Shown: one piece after another, positions 1 through 10,788 of the stretch | Position numbering within the stretch: the stretch's first letter is position 1 | How the letters are laid out: every line of letters begins with the position of its first letter | Notes under the pieces: generated by a model | What the model was told of the DNA's origin: nothing | The model's database searches: none | Seen by the model: the letters and a program-made list of their open reading frames with translations, nothing else | NCBI RefSeq assembly: GCF_013344765.1 | Contig: NZ_JABVBF010000006.1 | Span: 1-46,234, forward strand | Source: Acinetobacter lactucae | Lineage (GTDB): Bacteria > Pseudomonadota > Gammaproteobacteria > Pseudomonadales > Moraxellaceae | DNA length: 46,234 bases | Direction of reading: 5' to 3' | Made by a program: the position numbers and the translations under genes

Positions 1-23
1 ATATAGGAATATTACAAGGCGAG

Positions 24-584
24 TTAATTAAGAATAATCGGAGTATTGCTCAATTCATTGGATTGATCGGGCATGTGTTCGTCATAAAACCGTGACAACA
101 CCTCTCCAATTTGTTGTACGCCCATCACTACAGCTTGTTGATATTCTTTTTGTTTAAGCTTTTGTACTATTGCTTCACAAATCTGTTGCCAGACTTGCTC
201 GTTAGTCGCATTTCGAATACCACGGTCAAATATAATTTCTACTGTTCGTTCGCATAAATTTAGGTATAACAATACGCCACTATTTAAGGCGGTATCCCAA
301 ACACCTAATTCTGCAAATAATTGCTGTGCTCTTAATCGAGTATTTTGTCTGTAGGCCTGTGACACTGGAATATGGCCTTCAATTACAACCTGTATTTCTC
401 CAACATGCCCATGTTCTGCCTGCTGTACAGCATCAGCAATAATTTGCTTATCTTGTTTTGAAAAATATCGGCTGCTGGCTGGCAAGTAACAAAAATGCTT
501 GAACCAACGCTTTAGGCTAGGTTCTACAGATTCCTCAATTTTGGGCTGAGTAATAATTTGTGTTGTTTCTGATGTTGTTACCAT
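24..584 (-). CDS. TPM-domain protein without membrane anchor
   Basis: A 186-residue protein whose central part (about residues 35-170) looks like a TPM (TLP18.3/Psb32/MOLO-1) domain: an amphipathic helix rich in Gln and Ala, a strand GEIQVVIEG, then GVLLYLNLCERTVEIIFDRGI, the typical core strand pair. I see no signal peptide or membrane segment, so it probably stays on the cytoplasmic side. Its ATG overlaps the 3' end of the upstream TPM gene by 7 bases, which points to translational coupling and a shared lemA-TPM-TPM transcript. TPM domains are linked to photosystem repair and membrane-protein quality control in other organisms; the function here is unknown. Family assignment is fairly secure, role is not. 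Confidence 0.85.
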   Translation of the reverse strand: MVTTSETTQIITQPKIEESVEPSLKRWFKHFCYLPASSRYFSKQDKQIIADAVQQAEHGHVGEIQVVIEGHIPVSQAYRQNTRLRAQQLFAELGVWDTALNSGVLLYLNLCERTVEIIFDRGIRNATNEQVWQQICEAIVQKLKQKEYQQAVVMGVQQIGEVLSRFYDEHMPDQSNELSNTPIILN

Positions 585-1660
585 GAGCCTGAAGCACCTC
601 CACCGCCAAAACGACCTCCGCCGCCACCATAGCCTCCGCCACCTCCGCCGAAGCCTCCTCCGCGTCCACCGCCTCCAGAACCACTTAAAATGGCCTGTAA
701 AATAAATTGGGCAATTGATGTAATGAGTAAAAAGAAAATACCAAAACCAAGTAGTACGCTAGTGACTAATCCTGCGCCATTTACGAATCCTGCTACCGCA
801 GCAGCCACACCTGCTGTAGATGCACTAAGCGGACGACCAACAATAAACGAACCCACAATTCCAGCAACAAGGATAAATAAAGCCATTGTCAGCGTTGTCT
901 GCTTGGCTCGCTGTTCTTCTGCAGCTTGATGCTGACGTTCTTTTAAATCTTGGGCAGCTTGCTGTGCTACTTCCGGATCTAAATTTAAAATTCTTCCAAT
1001 TTCATCAAGGCCTGCATTTAAACCTTGTGCATATTGGGCTTGTTTAAAATAAGGTGTAATTTGGTTTCGAATAATCCGACTCGCTACAATATCAGGCAAA
1101 ACACCTTCTAAACCATAGCCGGTTAAAATTTGCATACGGCGATCATTTACCGCAACTGCAATGAGTAATCCATTGTCACGTTTAGATGATCCCAATTGCC
1201 ACTTTTCACCAACACGTAATGCATAATCAAAGATATCTTCTTGGCCAGTGGTAGGAACAATCACGATACCAATCTGCGCTTTGCCTTGTTGGTATAAACT
1301 TAGAATTTTTTGATCGAGTTGTTGCTTCTCAGCCTCGCTTAAGATATTGGCTTGATCAATAACAGGCTGGTTTAAAGTTGGCAAACCACGAATTGATTCG
1401 CCATCAGCCATATCATTCGCAACTTGGACTTGAGGAGCAGGGCTTGAAGCAGCTTGCCCTTCTAGTTTAGTTACAGTAGCTTGAGTTTGTTGCTTTTGAA
1501 TAATTTTGCCAGCAACTATTGCGTCTGCCTCATCGTTCGCAGTTGCAATATTACTTTCACTCCATGCCGTATTCTGAAAAAGAACACCACAACAGAGCAA
1601 AATTAAGGTCGAAATAAAGACCTTAATTTGCTTTGATTGAAGCAATAGAGTATCTCTCAT
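578..1660 (-). CDS. TPM-domain membrane protein with Gly-rich tail (YgcG-like)
   Basis: A 360-residue protein. Residues about 12-34 form a signal peptide ending near NTAWS. The TPM domain runs from about 92 to 227 and begins with the typical GLPTLNQPVIDQANIL segment, including DNGLLIAVAVNDRRMQI and ITPYFKQAQYAQGL. One or two hydrophobic segments lie between about 255 and 325, followed by an almost pure Gly/Ser/Arg/Tyr tail (328-357), as in the YgcG family. The TPM domain is therefore expected in the periplasm and the tail beyond the last membrane segment. The ATG at 1660 has a GGAAG ribosome-binding site seven bases upstream. It lies 21 bases downstream of lemA, the usual pairing. Biochemical role is not established. 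Confidence 0.9.
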   Translation of the reverse strand: MRDTLLLQSKQIKVFISTLILLCCGVLFQNTAWSESNIATANDEADAIVAGKIIQKQQTQATVTKLEGQAASSPAPQVQVANDMADGESIRGLPTLNQPVIDQANILSEAEKQQLDQKILSLYQQGKAQIGIVIVPTTGQEDIFDYALRVGEKWQLGSSKRDNGLLIAVAVNDRRMQILTGYGLEGVLPDIVASRIIRNQITPYFKQAQYAQGLNAGLDEIGRILNLDPEVAQQAAQDLKERQHQAAEEQRAKQTTLTMALFILVAGIVGSFIVGRPLSASTAGVAAAVAGFVNGAGLVTSVLLGFGIFFLLITSIAQFILQAILSGSGGGGRGGGFGGGGGGYGGGGGRFGGGGASGSW

Positions 1661-1681
1661 ACGGCACTTCCTTGATTTAAA

Positions 1682-2278
1682 TTAATCAAAAGAAACTTTT
1701 GGAGCCTGTTGTGCAGATGCTTCTGCTGAGAAATTGGCTTTAGGATGCATACCAATTACTTTTGCTGTTACTGCCTGCGGGAACTGACGCACGTATGAGT
1801 TATAGTCTTGTACCGTTGTAATATAACGATTACGTGCAACAGCTATACGATTTTCTGTGCCCTCAAGTTGAACTTGTAATTCTTGGAATTGAGTATTGGC
1901 TTTCAAATCTGGGTAATTTTCCGAAACAGCAATGAGTCGAGATAATGCCCCTGTTAATTGACTTTGAGCCTGTTGATATTTTTCAAGTAAAGCTGGGTCT
2001 TCTAAAACTTCTTTATCAACTTTTAAACCTGCAACATTAGAACGAGCCTGGGTCACTTCGGTTAATACTTGCTCTTCGTGCTTAGCATAGCCTTTAACGA
2101 CGTTTACAAGATTTGGTACCAAATCTGATCGACGTTGATATTGGTTCTGTACTTCAGACCACGCTGCTGTTACAGCCTCATCTTTTACTTGTAGAGTGTT
2201 ATAGCCACATCCCGAAAATAGTAAGGTACTGGCAAGTGTTGTTGCGATCGCAAATTGTTTCAACGTTTTCATCGTCAC
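1682..2278 (-). CDS. lemA: LemA family lipoprotein
   Basis: A 198-residue LemA-family protein. The N-terminus is a lipoprotein signal with lipobox LFSGC, so the mature protein should be lipid-anchored at Cys. The family core is clear: AWSEVQNQYQRRSDLVPNLV, then long antiparallel helices with AVSENYPDLKANTQF and ENRIAVARNRY. LemA proteins are helical-bundle envelope proteins of unclear function, commonly encoded next to TPM proteins as here. Two starts are possible: a GTG at 2278, five bases after a GAGG site, or an ATG at 2272, eleven bases after it; spacing slightly favours the GTG. It is the first gene of a three-gene minus-strand unit. Confidence 0.92.
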   Translation of the reverse strand: MTMKTLKQFAIATTLASTLLFSGCGYNTLQVKDEAVTAAWSEVQNQYQRRSDLVPNLVNVVKGYAKHEEQVLTEVTQARSNVAGLKVDKEVLEDPALLEKYQQAQSQLTGALSRLIAVSENYPDLKANTQFQELQVQLEGTENRIAVARNRYITTVQDYNSYVRQFPQAVTAKVIGMHPKANFSAEASAQQAPKVSFD

Positions 2279-2374
2279 ATTATCCTCAAGTTTTTCTTTA
2301 TATTTTTAACCTCTTTACCTGATTGTATGATGAATTTGGCAATATTGTGTTGCTTTTATTTTATTGATTTAAAC

Positions 2375-2396
2375 AACCGGATTTTTAAATCCGGTT
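2375..2396 (-). terminator. Hairpin terminator after the metal-dependent hydrolase
   Basis: Perfect 9-base arms AACCGGATT and AATCCGGTT with a four-base loop lie directly after the hydrolase stop codon. The sequence downstream on the minus strand is AT-rich but has no unbroken T run, so termination may be partial. It separates the hydrolase from the lemA cluster. Confidence 0.6.
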
Positions 2397-2401
2397 ATCT
2401 A

Positions 2402-3289
2402 TTAGCTTAATCGTTGATCTTTTTCTTGTTCAAAACTTGCCATTTGATATTCTTCTGCTAAAGAGCTCTTCCAATAATTAACCATTCTGCCATAATCTTT
2501 TTGACTCGGATGGAAGTCTTTTTTGTAATATGCGAAGTATTCTGGCATTAACTGAACAAGCATCTTAATCAGTAAATATAATCCAAATAAATTCCCTCCA
2601 ATTTTAGGTAGGCTGTTCCATTTATCTTGCCAAAATAAACGAGTTGTCCCATAAAAAGCGAGACTCGCAAATCCTGTAGTGACACTACGCATCAATAAAC
2701 GACGGATACGATCATCACCATATACATGTTGATAAACATCAAATGCGACCGAACGATGTTCGATTTCTTCAATTGCATGCCATACCCAAAGTTTTAGCGC
2801 GTCTTCATCTAGTGTTTTTAATAACTCTGGATGTTGTAAGACATATCCACCTAGTAAAGCAGTGAAATGTTCAAATGCACAGGTCAATGCCAATTGCAGC
2901 TTAGGTGGAATTGTTCTTAAATATTTATCACGCTCATTTAACCAGTTTTGGAAACTGTCCAGATTATAATCATCACGTCGCCAAGCTTCATTAAACTCGC
3001 CATGTGCTTTGGAATGCATAGCCTCTTGTCCAATGAAAGCCGCAATTTGTGCTTGTAATTGAGGGTCTGAGACTTTATCACGTACATTACGTACGCTATT
3101 TACGAAAAACTGCTCTCCTACAGGAAACGTTGATGAGAGTGCAGTTAAAAAATGAGACATGAGGGGTGAATTTGCAAAATAGTGCCGCTTGATCGCCTTT
3201 GGATTAAATTCAAGACGACGCACTGTAATACCCAACGCTTTTCGACGATTTAAATATGATTTTTCTGCCGTCATACCTGCGATGTTCAT
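2402..3289 (-). CDS. Ferritin-like metal-dependent hydrolase (PF10118 type)
   Basis: A protein of about 295 residues resembling the predicted metal-dependent hydrolase family PF10118. Potential di-metal ligands occur in two blocks: GQEAMHSKAH, and FEHFTALL followed by HAIEEIEHRSVAFDVYQ, which give the E...ExxH pattern of a ferritin-like helical bundle. A hydrophobic stretch near residues 200-250 suggests membrane association. I chose the ATG at 3289 because AGGTG sits six bases upstream; a GTG at 3298 in the same frame lacks such a site. It is a single-gene unit between two hairpin terminators. The substrate is unknown, and the hydrolase label comes from family naming rather than from anything proven here. 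Confidence 0.85.
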   Translation of the reverse strand: MNIAGMTAEKSYLNRRKALGITVRRLEFNPKAIKRHYFANSPLMSHFLTALSSTFPVGEQFFVNSVRNVRDKVSDPQLQAQIAAFIGQEAMHSKAHGEFNEAWRRDDYNLDSFQNWLNERDKYLRTIPPKLQLALTCAFEHFTALLGGYVLQHPELLKTLDEDALKLWVWHAIEEIEHRSVAFDVYQHVYGDDRIRRLLMRSVTTGFASLAFYGTTRLFWQDKWNSLPKIGGNLFGLYLLIKMLVQLMPEYFAYYKKDFHPSQKDYGRMVNYWKSSLAEEYQMASFEQEKDQRLS

Positions 3290-3410
3290 ATTCAACACCT
3301 ATTGTATTGAAGAAGGAAGTTTCGAGTATGTCGCGAGCTTAAAAAGCTAAAAAGGGCAAAAAAGCTTATTATATTTGCCAAAAACATCAAAGTGACTAAT
3401 GGTAGACAAT

Positions 3411-3439
3411 AAAAAAGCCTACTTGAAGTAGGCTTTTTT
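3411..3439 (-). terminator. Intrinsic terminator after gltD
   Basis: A 13-base perfect inverted repeat, AAAAAAGCCTACT and AGTAGGCTTTTTT with a three-base loop, ends the gltBD unit. Because both arms carry A/T runs it could work in either direction, but only the minus strand has a gene running into it. Confidence 0.9.
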
Positions 3440-3462
3440 GAGTCTTTTAACAAATGGCTTTA

Positions 3463-4953
<1,491 letters not shown>

Positions 4954-7900
4954 TTATTGTGGGTCAGCTTGTGTTGTTTTCAAAAGCGTTTGCAAATTAG
5001 CAGCTTTTGGTTTCACAAGCCAGAATTTACGGCTGTAGAAATCGAACTCATTGCGGATTTTATAAGCCCAAGCACTACCAGTTTCTTTGATGTGCTCATC
5101 GATAATACGCAACAAGAACTCTTTATGATCTTCCATAGATTCTGTTGAAATACGATTTAAATCAATCAATTCGTGGTTGTAGTAATCTACGAAATCATTA
5201 TCAAGGTCAAGTACATAAGCAAAACCGCCTGTCATGCCCGCACCAAAGTTATGGCCTACTTTACCAAGTACAGTCACAACACCACCTGTCATATATTCAC
5301 AACAGTGATCACCAGCACCTTCGATTACCGCAAATGCGCCAGAGTTACGAACCGCAAAACGCTCACCCGCTGTACCAGCTGCAAAAAGCTTACCGCCAGT
5401 TGCTCCATACAAACAGGTATTACCAATAATTGCTGTGTTTTGGGTTTGGAAAGGCGAGCCTTGTGGTGGGAAAATCGAAATACGACCACCAGCCATACCT
5501 TTACCTACATAGTCGTTTGCATCACCTTCAAGACGGATGTGTAAACCACCAGCATTCCAAACACCAAGAGACTGACCAGCTGTACCAGTTAAGTTCATTA
5601 CAACTGGATGTGCTTCCATACCCAAGTTGCCGTAGCGACGAGCAATTTCACCCGAAACACGAGCACCGATTGAACGGTCACAGTTCACGACGTTGAAGTT
5701 GAACTGACCACCAGCGCTTGACTCAATTGCAGGAAGCATTTCAGCAACCATTTTCTCAGCCAATACACCTTTATCGAATGGTGCATTACCTTGTACCTCA
5801 CAGTACTGTGCTTTACCTTCAGCAGAAGGATGTGAGGTTAACAATGCACTTAAATCAAGGTGAGCATGTTTTTCAGTTTCACCCGGTAATACTTCAAGCA
5901 AATCAACACGACCAATTAAGTCTTTCAATGAAGAAACACCTAATGCAGCCAACCATTCACGAGTTTCTTCCGCAATAAAGTGGAAGAAGTTGATGAGCAT
6001 TTGCGGCTCGCCAATGTAGTGTTCTTGACGTAAATGATCTTGCTGCGTTGCAACGCCAGTTGCACAGTTATTTAAGTGACAAATACGGAGGTATTTACAA
6101 CCTAAAGCGATCATTGGGGTTGAACCAAAGCCGAAACTTTCAGCACCTAAAATTGCTGCCTTGATTACATCAAGACCAGTTTTTAAACCACCATCAGTTT
6201 GTACACGTACTTTTCCACGCAAGTCGTTTACACGAAGTGCTTGATGTGCCTCACTAAGACCCAATTCCCATGGAGAACCCGCATGGTGAATTGAAGAAAG
6301 TGGAGATGCTGCTGTACCACCGTCATAACCTGAAATGGTGATGAAGTCTGCATAAGCTTTTGCAACACCAGCTGCAATTGTTCCCACACCCGGCTCAGAT
6401 ACCAACTTCACAGATACCATTGCTTTCGGGTTAACTTGTTTCAAGTCAAAAATTAACTGAGACAAATCTTCAATTGAGTAAATGTCGTGGTGTGGTGGAG
6501 GTGAAATTAGCGTTACACCTGGTACCGAGTAACGTAAACGCGCGATTAAACCATTTACTTTACCACCAGGTAACTGACCGCCTTCACCCGGTTTTGCACC
6601 TTGAGCAACTTTAATTTGCAATACTTCAGCAGAAGTTAGATATGCAGGAGTTACACCAAAACGACCCGATGCGATCTGTTTGATTTTCGAGTTACGAATT
6701 GTACCGTAGCGAACAGGATCTTCACCGCCTTCACCAGAGTTTGAACGACCACCAATCGTGTTCATTGCGATTGCGATTGCTTCATGTGCTTCTGGAGAAA
6801 GAGCACCTAAAGACATACCTGCCGAGTCAAAACGAGGCAAGATATCTTCAACCGATTCAACTTGCTCAACTGGAATTGAATTCGTTGTTTTTAACTTAAA
6901 TAAGTCACGGATTGTCGCTACTGGACGGTTATTTACCAGCTCAGCATATTCTTTAAAGTCTTCGTATTTACCAGACCGAACTGCTTTGTGTAATGAGTTA
7001 ATCACGTCTGGATTGAACGCATGATACTCTTTATCAAATACGAACTTAAGCAAACCACCTTGATCAATTGGCTTACGATTTGACCAAGCTGTCGCTGCTA
7101 ATTTTTTCTGGTCTTTTTCAAGGTCAGCAAATGTTGCACCCTGAATACGGCTTGGAACGCCCAAGAAACATTGATCAACAACTTCAGATGACAAACCTAC
7201 CGCTTCAAAAAGCTGACCACCGCGATAAGAAGCAACTGTAGAGATACCCATTTTTGAAAGAACTTTTAATAAGCCTTTCTCAATACCTTTACGGAAGTTT
7301 GCTTGCGCATGGATTGGGTCACCTAAAAGCTCACCTTTAGCGATCAAGTCATTGATCACGTCATATGCAAGATATGGATAAACTGCGGTTGCACCAAAAC
7401 CAAGTAATACCGCAAATTGGTGCGGATCACGTGCAAAACCAGTTTCAACCATGATGTTTGCATCAGTACGTAAACCAGTTTTAATGAGGTAATGATGTAC
7501 CGCACCTGTTGCAAGTGCTGCGTTTGCAGGTAATAAACCTTGACGGATATTTTTATCTGTTAAAACGATTAAAGTCTTGCCGTCACGAACTGCTTGTGCT
7601 GCTTCTTCACAGATACGTGTGATTGCAGCTTGCAAACCTTCTTCTTCAGCATAGTTTAAATTGATATCAACTGCTTCATAACCCGGACGCTCAATGCTAC
7701 GGATTTGCTGCATTTTTGAATTTGACAATACAGGGCTAGAGATGATGATACGGTCAGCATGCTCAGGGCCTTGCTCAAATACATTCTGCTCACGACCTAA
7801 ACAGGTTTCGAGCGACATTACAATTGACTCACGTAGCGGGTCAATTGGCGGGTTTGTCACTTGAGCAAACTGTTGACGGAAGTAATCTGTCACGTGGCGT

Positions 7901-9435
7901 ACTTGACGAGACAATACAGCCATTGGCGTATCATCACCCATTGAACCAACAGCTTCTTGCCCACTTTCAGCAATAGGACGCAATAACTGGTCACGCTCTT
8001 CAAATGTCACCATAAACATTTTTTGAGCCGCTTTTAAAGCATCGCCAGTTAAGCCTTTATCGATTAATTGTTCTTCAAGTTCTGGGTTTGCATTTAAACG
8101 AATCGCATGATCACGTAACCACTCACGGTACGGACGCATGTTTTTCAAATGCGTACTAACATCTTTAGTATCAAGTACTTTACCTGTTAAGGTATCAACT
8201 ACTAAAATTTGACCAGGACCTACGCGACCTTTAGAAACTACGTCTTCAGGCTCGTAACCCCAAACACCGATTTCAGATGCCAAGGTAATGTAATCATTTT
8301 TGGTAATTACCCAACGCGCAGGACGTAAACCATTACGGTCAAGCATACAGATCGCATGACGACCATCTTGAATAACAAGTCCAGCTGGACCATCCCAAGC
8401 TTCCATATGCTTAGAGTTAAACTCATAGAATGCGCGTAAGTCTGCATCTAAAGTTTCTACGTTTTGCCAAGCTGGTGGTACAAGCATACGTAAGGCACGG
8501 AATAAATCCATACCACCACCCACCAAGATCTCAAGCATGTTATCTAAGCTTGATGAGTCTGATCCTGTACGGTTAACGATTGGATTAAGCTCAGTAAGAC
8601 CAGGTAATAATGGGTTTTCAAATTTAGGAGTACGCGCTAACGCCCAGTTACGGTTTGCTGTAATTGTGTTGATTTCACCATTATGAGCAAGGTAACGGAA
8701 TGGTTGAGCCAATGGCCAACGCGGTAATGTATTTGTAGAGAAGCGTTGGTGGAATACTACGATATGTGATTTTAAACGCTCATCCGCCAAGTCTGTATAG
8801 AACTCAGCAATTGCAGCCGGCATCATCAAGCCTTTATAGCTGATTACTGTCGAACAAAGCGTAGTCACATAAAATAATGGATCATTTTGTAATTGTTGTT
8901 CTGCACGACGACGTGCCAAGAATAATTTACGGTTAAATTCAACCTCAGTCACACCCATTGGACAGTTCACAATAACCTGTTCAAAAGCAGGGAGAGATTG
9001 AAGTGCAATTTCACCTAGTGCATCGTTATTAGTCGGGACAACACGCCAAGCCAGTACGCGTAAGCCTTCTGCCTCAATTTCTTTATTTAAAATATTTTTA
9101 GAATGTTGCGCTAATGCCGGATCAATATTTAGAAATACCGTACCCACAGCAAAAATCTCACTCAGTGTAATATCACTCAGTTTTTTTGCTTCATCACGAA
9201 AAAATTGCTTTGGCATCGCCAATAATAAGCCGCAACCATCTCCCGTCTTGCCATCTGCGGCAATACCACCACGGTGCGTCATGCAACTTAAACTGTGAAT
9301 CGCGGTTTCTACAAGATGATGACTTGATTCACCCTTCATATGGGCGATCAGTCCAAAACCACAGTTATCCTTAAACTCATCAGGCTGATATAAACCTTGA
9401 GCGGGAGCTACAGTATTAGGCGATGGCATGTGCAT
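4954..9435 (-). CDS. gltB: Glutamate synthase large subunit
   Basis: 1,493 residues from the ATG at 9435. The catalytic N-terminal nucleophile is Cys25 in NCGFGLIAH, so a 24-residue propeptide would be removed. The order is glutaminase domain, central domain, FMN-binding synthase domain ([14 protein letters not shown] and surroundings), the 3Fe-4S cysteines in [12 protein letters not shown], and a C-terminal beta-helix with repeated Gly-rich turns. An in-frame codon at 9474 would add 13 residues, but AAGAAGGG lies six to seven bases before the ATG at 9435, so I chose that start. A small GCTC-GAAA-GAGC hairpin (9458-9469) sits just upstream of the ribosome-binding site. The long upstream region is described separately. 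Confidence 0.98.
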   Translation of the reverse strand: MHMPSPNTVAPAQGLYQPDEFKDNCGFGLIAHMKGESSHHLVETAIHSLSCMTHRGGIAADGKTGDGCGLLLAMPKQFFRDEAKKLSDITLSEIFAVGTVFLNIDPALAQHSKNILNKEIEAEGLRVLAWRVVPTNNDALGEIALQSLPAFEQVIVNCPMGVTEVEFNRKLFLARRRAEQQLQNDPLFYVTTLCSTVISYKGLMMPAAIAEFYTDLADERLKSHIVVFHQRFSTNTLPRWPLAQPFRYLAHNGEINTITANRNWALARTPKFENPLLPGLTELNPIVNRTGSDSSSLDNMLEILVGGGMDLFRALRMLVPPAWQNVETLDADLRAFYEFNSKHMEAWDGPAGLVIQDGRHAICMLDRNGLRPARWVITKNDYITLASEIGVWGYEPEDVVSKGRVGPGQILVVDTLTGKVLDTKDVSTHLKNMRPYREWLRDHAIRLNANPELEEQLIDKGLTGDALKAAQKMFMVTFEERDQLLRPIAESGQEAVGSMGDDTPMAVLSRQVRHVTDYFRQQFAQVTNPPIDPLRESIVMSLETCLGREQNVFEQGPEHADRIIISSPVLSNSKMQQIRSIERPGYEAVDINLNYAEEEGLQAAITRICEEAAQAVRDGKTLIVLTDKNIRQGLLPANAALATGAVHHYLIKTGLRTDANIMVETGFARDPHQFAVLLGFGATAVYPYLAYDVINDLIAKGELLGDPIHAQANFRKGIEKGLLKVLSKMGISTVASYRGGQLFEAVGLSSEVVDQCFLGVPSRIQGATFADLEKDQKKLAATAWSNRKPIDQGGLLKFVFDKEYHAFNPDVINSLHKAVRSGKYEDFKEYAELVNNRPVATIRDLFKLKTTNSIPVEQVESVEDILPRFDSAGMSLGALSPEAHEAIAIAMNTIGGRSNSGEGGEDPVRYGTIRNSKIKQIASGRFGVTPAYLTSAEVLQIKVAQGAKPGEGGQLPGGKVNGLIARLRYSVPGVTLISPPPHHDIYSIEDLSQLIFDLKQVNPKAMVSVKLVSEPGVGTIAAGVAKAYADFITISGYDGGTAASPLSSIHHAGSPWELGLSEAHQALRVNDLRGKVRVQTDGGLKTGLDVIKAAILGAESFGFGSTPMIALGCKYLRICHLNNCATGVATQQDHLRQEHYIGEPQMLINFFHFIAEETREWLAALGVSSLKDLIGRVDLLEVLPGETEKHAHLDLSALLTSHPSAEGKAQYCEVQGNAPFDKGVLAEKMVAEMLPAIESSAGGQFNFNVVNCDRSIGARVSGEIARRYGNLGMEAHPVVMNLTGTAGQSLGVWNAGGLHIRLEGDANDYVGKGMAGGRISIFPPQGSPFQTQNTAIIGNTCLYGATGGKLFAAGTAGERFAVRNSGAFAVIEGAGDHCCEYMTGGVVTVLGKVGHNFGAGMTGGFAYVLDLDNDFVDYYNHELIDLNRISTESMEDHKEFLLRIIDEHIKETGSAWAYKIRNEFDFYSRKFWLVKPKAANLQTLLKTTQADPQ

Positions 9436-9531
9436 AGCGTACCCTTCTTTCAATAAGGCTCTTTCGAGCGTCAAACAAACAACTTCTTTTTGCGATAGTG
9501 CCTACGGATGATTGTTAGCTCAATGTTTCGC

Positions 9532-9559
9532 AAAAAAAAATTTTGGGCTGATAAGCCAA
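9532..9559 (-). terminator. Putative intrinsic terminator or attenuator upstream of gltB
   Basis: On the minus strand a six-pair stem (TTGGCT with AGCCCAA, one bulged C, loop TATC) is followed after a few A by nine consecutive T. The stem is short, so efficiency is uncertain. It lies about 100 bases before the gltB start and would stop transcripts from the sigma-54 type promoter unless read-through occurs. Confidence 0.5.
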
Positions 9560-9708
9560 TATACGCTGTTCCATTTTTACGTACACTGGTTTTTGCTAGA
9601 AAAATGTTTTGACTTATTTCGCACTCTTTTAAAGCAGTTCGACCCCACAACTCTGCATAGAATTCACTCTTTTGAGCGCCAAAATAGTTTACAGCATATT
9701 AATAAGCA
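9532..9708 (-). ncRNA. Candidate sigma-54-dependent small RNA or gltB leader
   Basis: This is the stretch between the expected start site of the sigma-54 type promoter (about twelve bases past its GC element) and the T run of the hairpin terminator, about 177 nucleotides. I see no convincing open reading frame in it. It could be a free-standing nitrogen-controlled small RNA or an attenuated gltB leader. The evidence is the combination of promoter and terminator only; I do not recognise a known RNA family. Confidence 0.35.
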
Positions 9709-9717
9709 CAAGAATAA

Positions 9718-9734
9718 AGCAAAAACTATGCCAA
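9718..9734 (-). promoter_or_regulatory. Sigma-54 (RpoN) type promoter
   Basis: The minus strand reads TTGGCATAGTTTTTGCT. This fits the sigma-54 pattern TGGCAYR-N4-TTGCW, with the essential GG and GC separated by exactly ten bases. It points toward gltB. Enhancer-type sites lie about 114 and 160 bases upstream of the predicted start, normal distances for an RpoN-dependent activator. Confidence 0.6.
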
Positions 9735-9818
9735 TGTAATTTTTGTAGGGTAAGTGTTTATATTTATTAAAAATAGCTAGGTTTTATTCGCGTTATCATT
9801 TTAATAAATGACTAAATA

Positions 9819-9825
9819 TGCACCA
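9819..9825. promoter_or_regulatory. NtrC-type half-site
   Basis: TGCACCA, the same heptamer as the left half of the fuller site at 9860-9876, 41 bases away (about four helical turns). It lies about 114 bases upstream of the predicted sigma-54 start. The right half is degenerate, so it is weak alone. Confidence 0.35.
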
Positions 9826-9859
9826 CAGATGATCAAAAAATATATCTATTCCCTGTTTT

Positions 9860-9876
9860 TGCACCATACTTGTGCA
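9860..9876. promoter_or_regulatory. NtrC-type binding site
   Basis: TGCACCATACTTGTGCA matches the enterobacterial NtrC pattern TGCACY-N4-TGGTGCA at all but one defined position. It lies about 160 bases upstream of the predicted sigma-54 start. As a hairpin it could also be read as a weak terminator for the SPOR-like gene, but no T run follows. Confidence 0.5.
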
Positions 9877-9890
9877 ACATGGACATGTAT

Positions 9891-10772
9891 TTAATTACCT
9901 CTCGTGCCCTCATTTGTTACATTCTTCGCAGAAGCTTCAGTTGCGCGATTTTGTTGAGCCTTTTTAGCGGTATCAGTGGCAGAATTAGACTGATGTACAT
10001 CAACAACATTCCCCTCAGCATCTCGACGAATAATTGTTGTTCGAGTTGTAGAATTAGTTACTGGAGCAGTTACTTTAGGTTGTGCATTCACAGCTCCTCC
10101 TACACTAGCCCCTATGAGTAAAGACTCATCAATTTTAGGCAAGGCAGCTGGACGTAACCGCACTTCATAAGTTTGGCTAATTCCACCTTTCATCTCATCT
10201 GCCCCTAAATCATTGACTAATGGTGCATAGGTCGAGAATTGTTGTGGTTGTGGTTTAATTGACTCAGGCAAATCAAGATTCAGTTGCGTTAATTGCTGAA
10301 TAGCATCTTCAGAACGTTTAAATACACCATTAGTAAGAACATATTGTTCAGATTGCTTATCTCCACTTAAACGGAAGTAAATAAATTTATTACGATCGGT
10401 ACGATTCTTTAAAAAGTTTTTAATAATATCTTCATCAGACGCGCGGAAAAGCTCAAGCGTCCATTGTTTCTTGTTTTCATTAATGAACTTTGTACCACGG
10501 AACTCAGGCTCGTGCTGACCAGAAGCAACCGTACGGGTTGTTAAATCAAGAGGCCTAACTTCATCAGCTAAAGCCCCTAAGTTGGCCGTTGTTGCTACTT
10601 TTTCTGGTTGAATTTGCACTGGCGTATCTGAATCAGCTGCTTTTTCAACCTCAACAAGCTTCTTACTATCGGTCATGACCCAGAAAATAAAAGCCAGAAA
10701 CAAGCAGACAATACCACCCACCAACCAGATATATTGTTGAACATTCTGCCAAAGTGTACGTGATACAGTCAT
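9891..10772 (-). CDS. SPOR-like single-pass membrane protein
   Basis: A 293-residue protein with a short cytoplasmic N-terminus, one membrane helix (about residues 14-33, WLVGGIVCLFLAFIFWVM), a linker, and a compact domain at about 96-190. That domain contains KQWTLELFRASDEDIIKNF and KFIYFRLSGDKQSEQYVLTNGVF, which resembles the beta-alpha-beta SPOR fold that binds denuded septal peptidoglycan. The C-terminal 100 residues are low-complexity and rich in Asn, Thr and Ala. It follows aroB by 16 bases with an AAGG ribosome-binding site, the place where DamX-like proteins sit in other gammaproteobacteria. A role in division is likely but rests on fold resemblance and context. It is probably the last gene of the pil-aro unit. 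Confidence 0.75.
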   Translation of the reverse strand: MTVSRTLWQNVQQYIWLVGGIVCLFLAFIFWVMTDSKKLVEVEKAADSDTPVQIQPEKVATTANLGALADEVRPLDLTTRTVASGQHEPEFRGTKFINENKKQWTLELFRASDEDIIKNFLKNRTDRNKFIYFRLSGDKQSEQYVLTNGVFKRSEDAIQQLTQLNLDLPESIKPQPQQFSTYAPLVNDLGADEMKGGISQTYEVRLRPAALPKIDESLLIGASVGGAVNAQPKVTAPVTNSTTRTTIIRRDAEGNVVDVHQSNSATDTAKKAQQNRATEASAKNVTNEGTRGN

Positions 10773-10788
10773 GTGTTACCTTAATTTA

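Larger units (their letters stand above)
9436..9890. promoter_or_regulatory. 455-base non-coding region upstream of gltB
   Basis: There is no credible gene between the SPOR-like gene and gltB. Read on the minus strand, the region holds in order: an NtrC-type dyad (9860-9876), a TGCACCA half-site (9819-9825), a sigma-54 type promoter (9718-9734), about 175 bases of possible transcript, and a hairpin followed by nine T (9532-9559). A short GNRA-type hairpin lies just before the gltB ribosome-binding site. I could not identify a convincing sigma-70 promoter for gltB in the remaining 100 bases; a TTGAGC/CACTAT pair with 17-base spacing is weak. Confidence 0.6.

Noticed and set aside
585-690. Strikingly GC-rich, repetitive DNA
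   Set aside because: It is the coding sequence of the Gly-rich tail of the TPM protein, not a DNA repeat element.
5145-7024. Several plus-strand reading frames opposite gltB
   Set aside because: They are antisense shadows of a highly conserved gene, with no start signals or recognisable domains.
9512-9739. A 75-codon plus-strand reading frame in the gltB upstream region
   Set aside because: No ribosome-binding site, unusual composition, and it runs antisense across the sigma-54 promoter and terminator.
9859-9877. TTGCAC/GTGCAA hairpin as a terminator of the SPOR-like gene
   Set aside because: No T run follows on the minus strand, and the sequence fits an NtrC-type dyad better.
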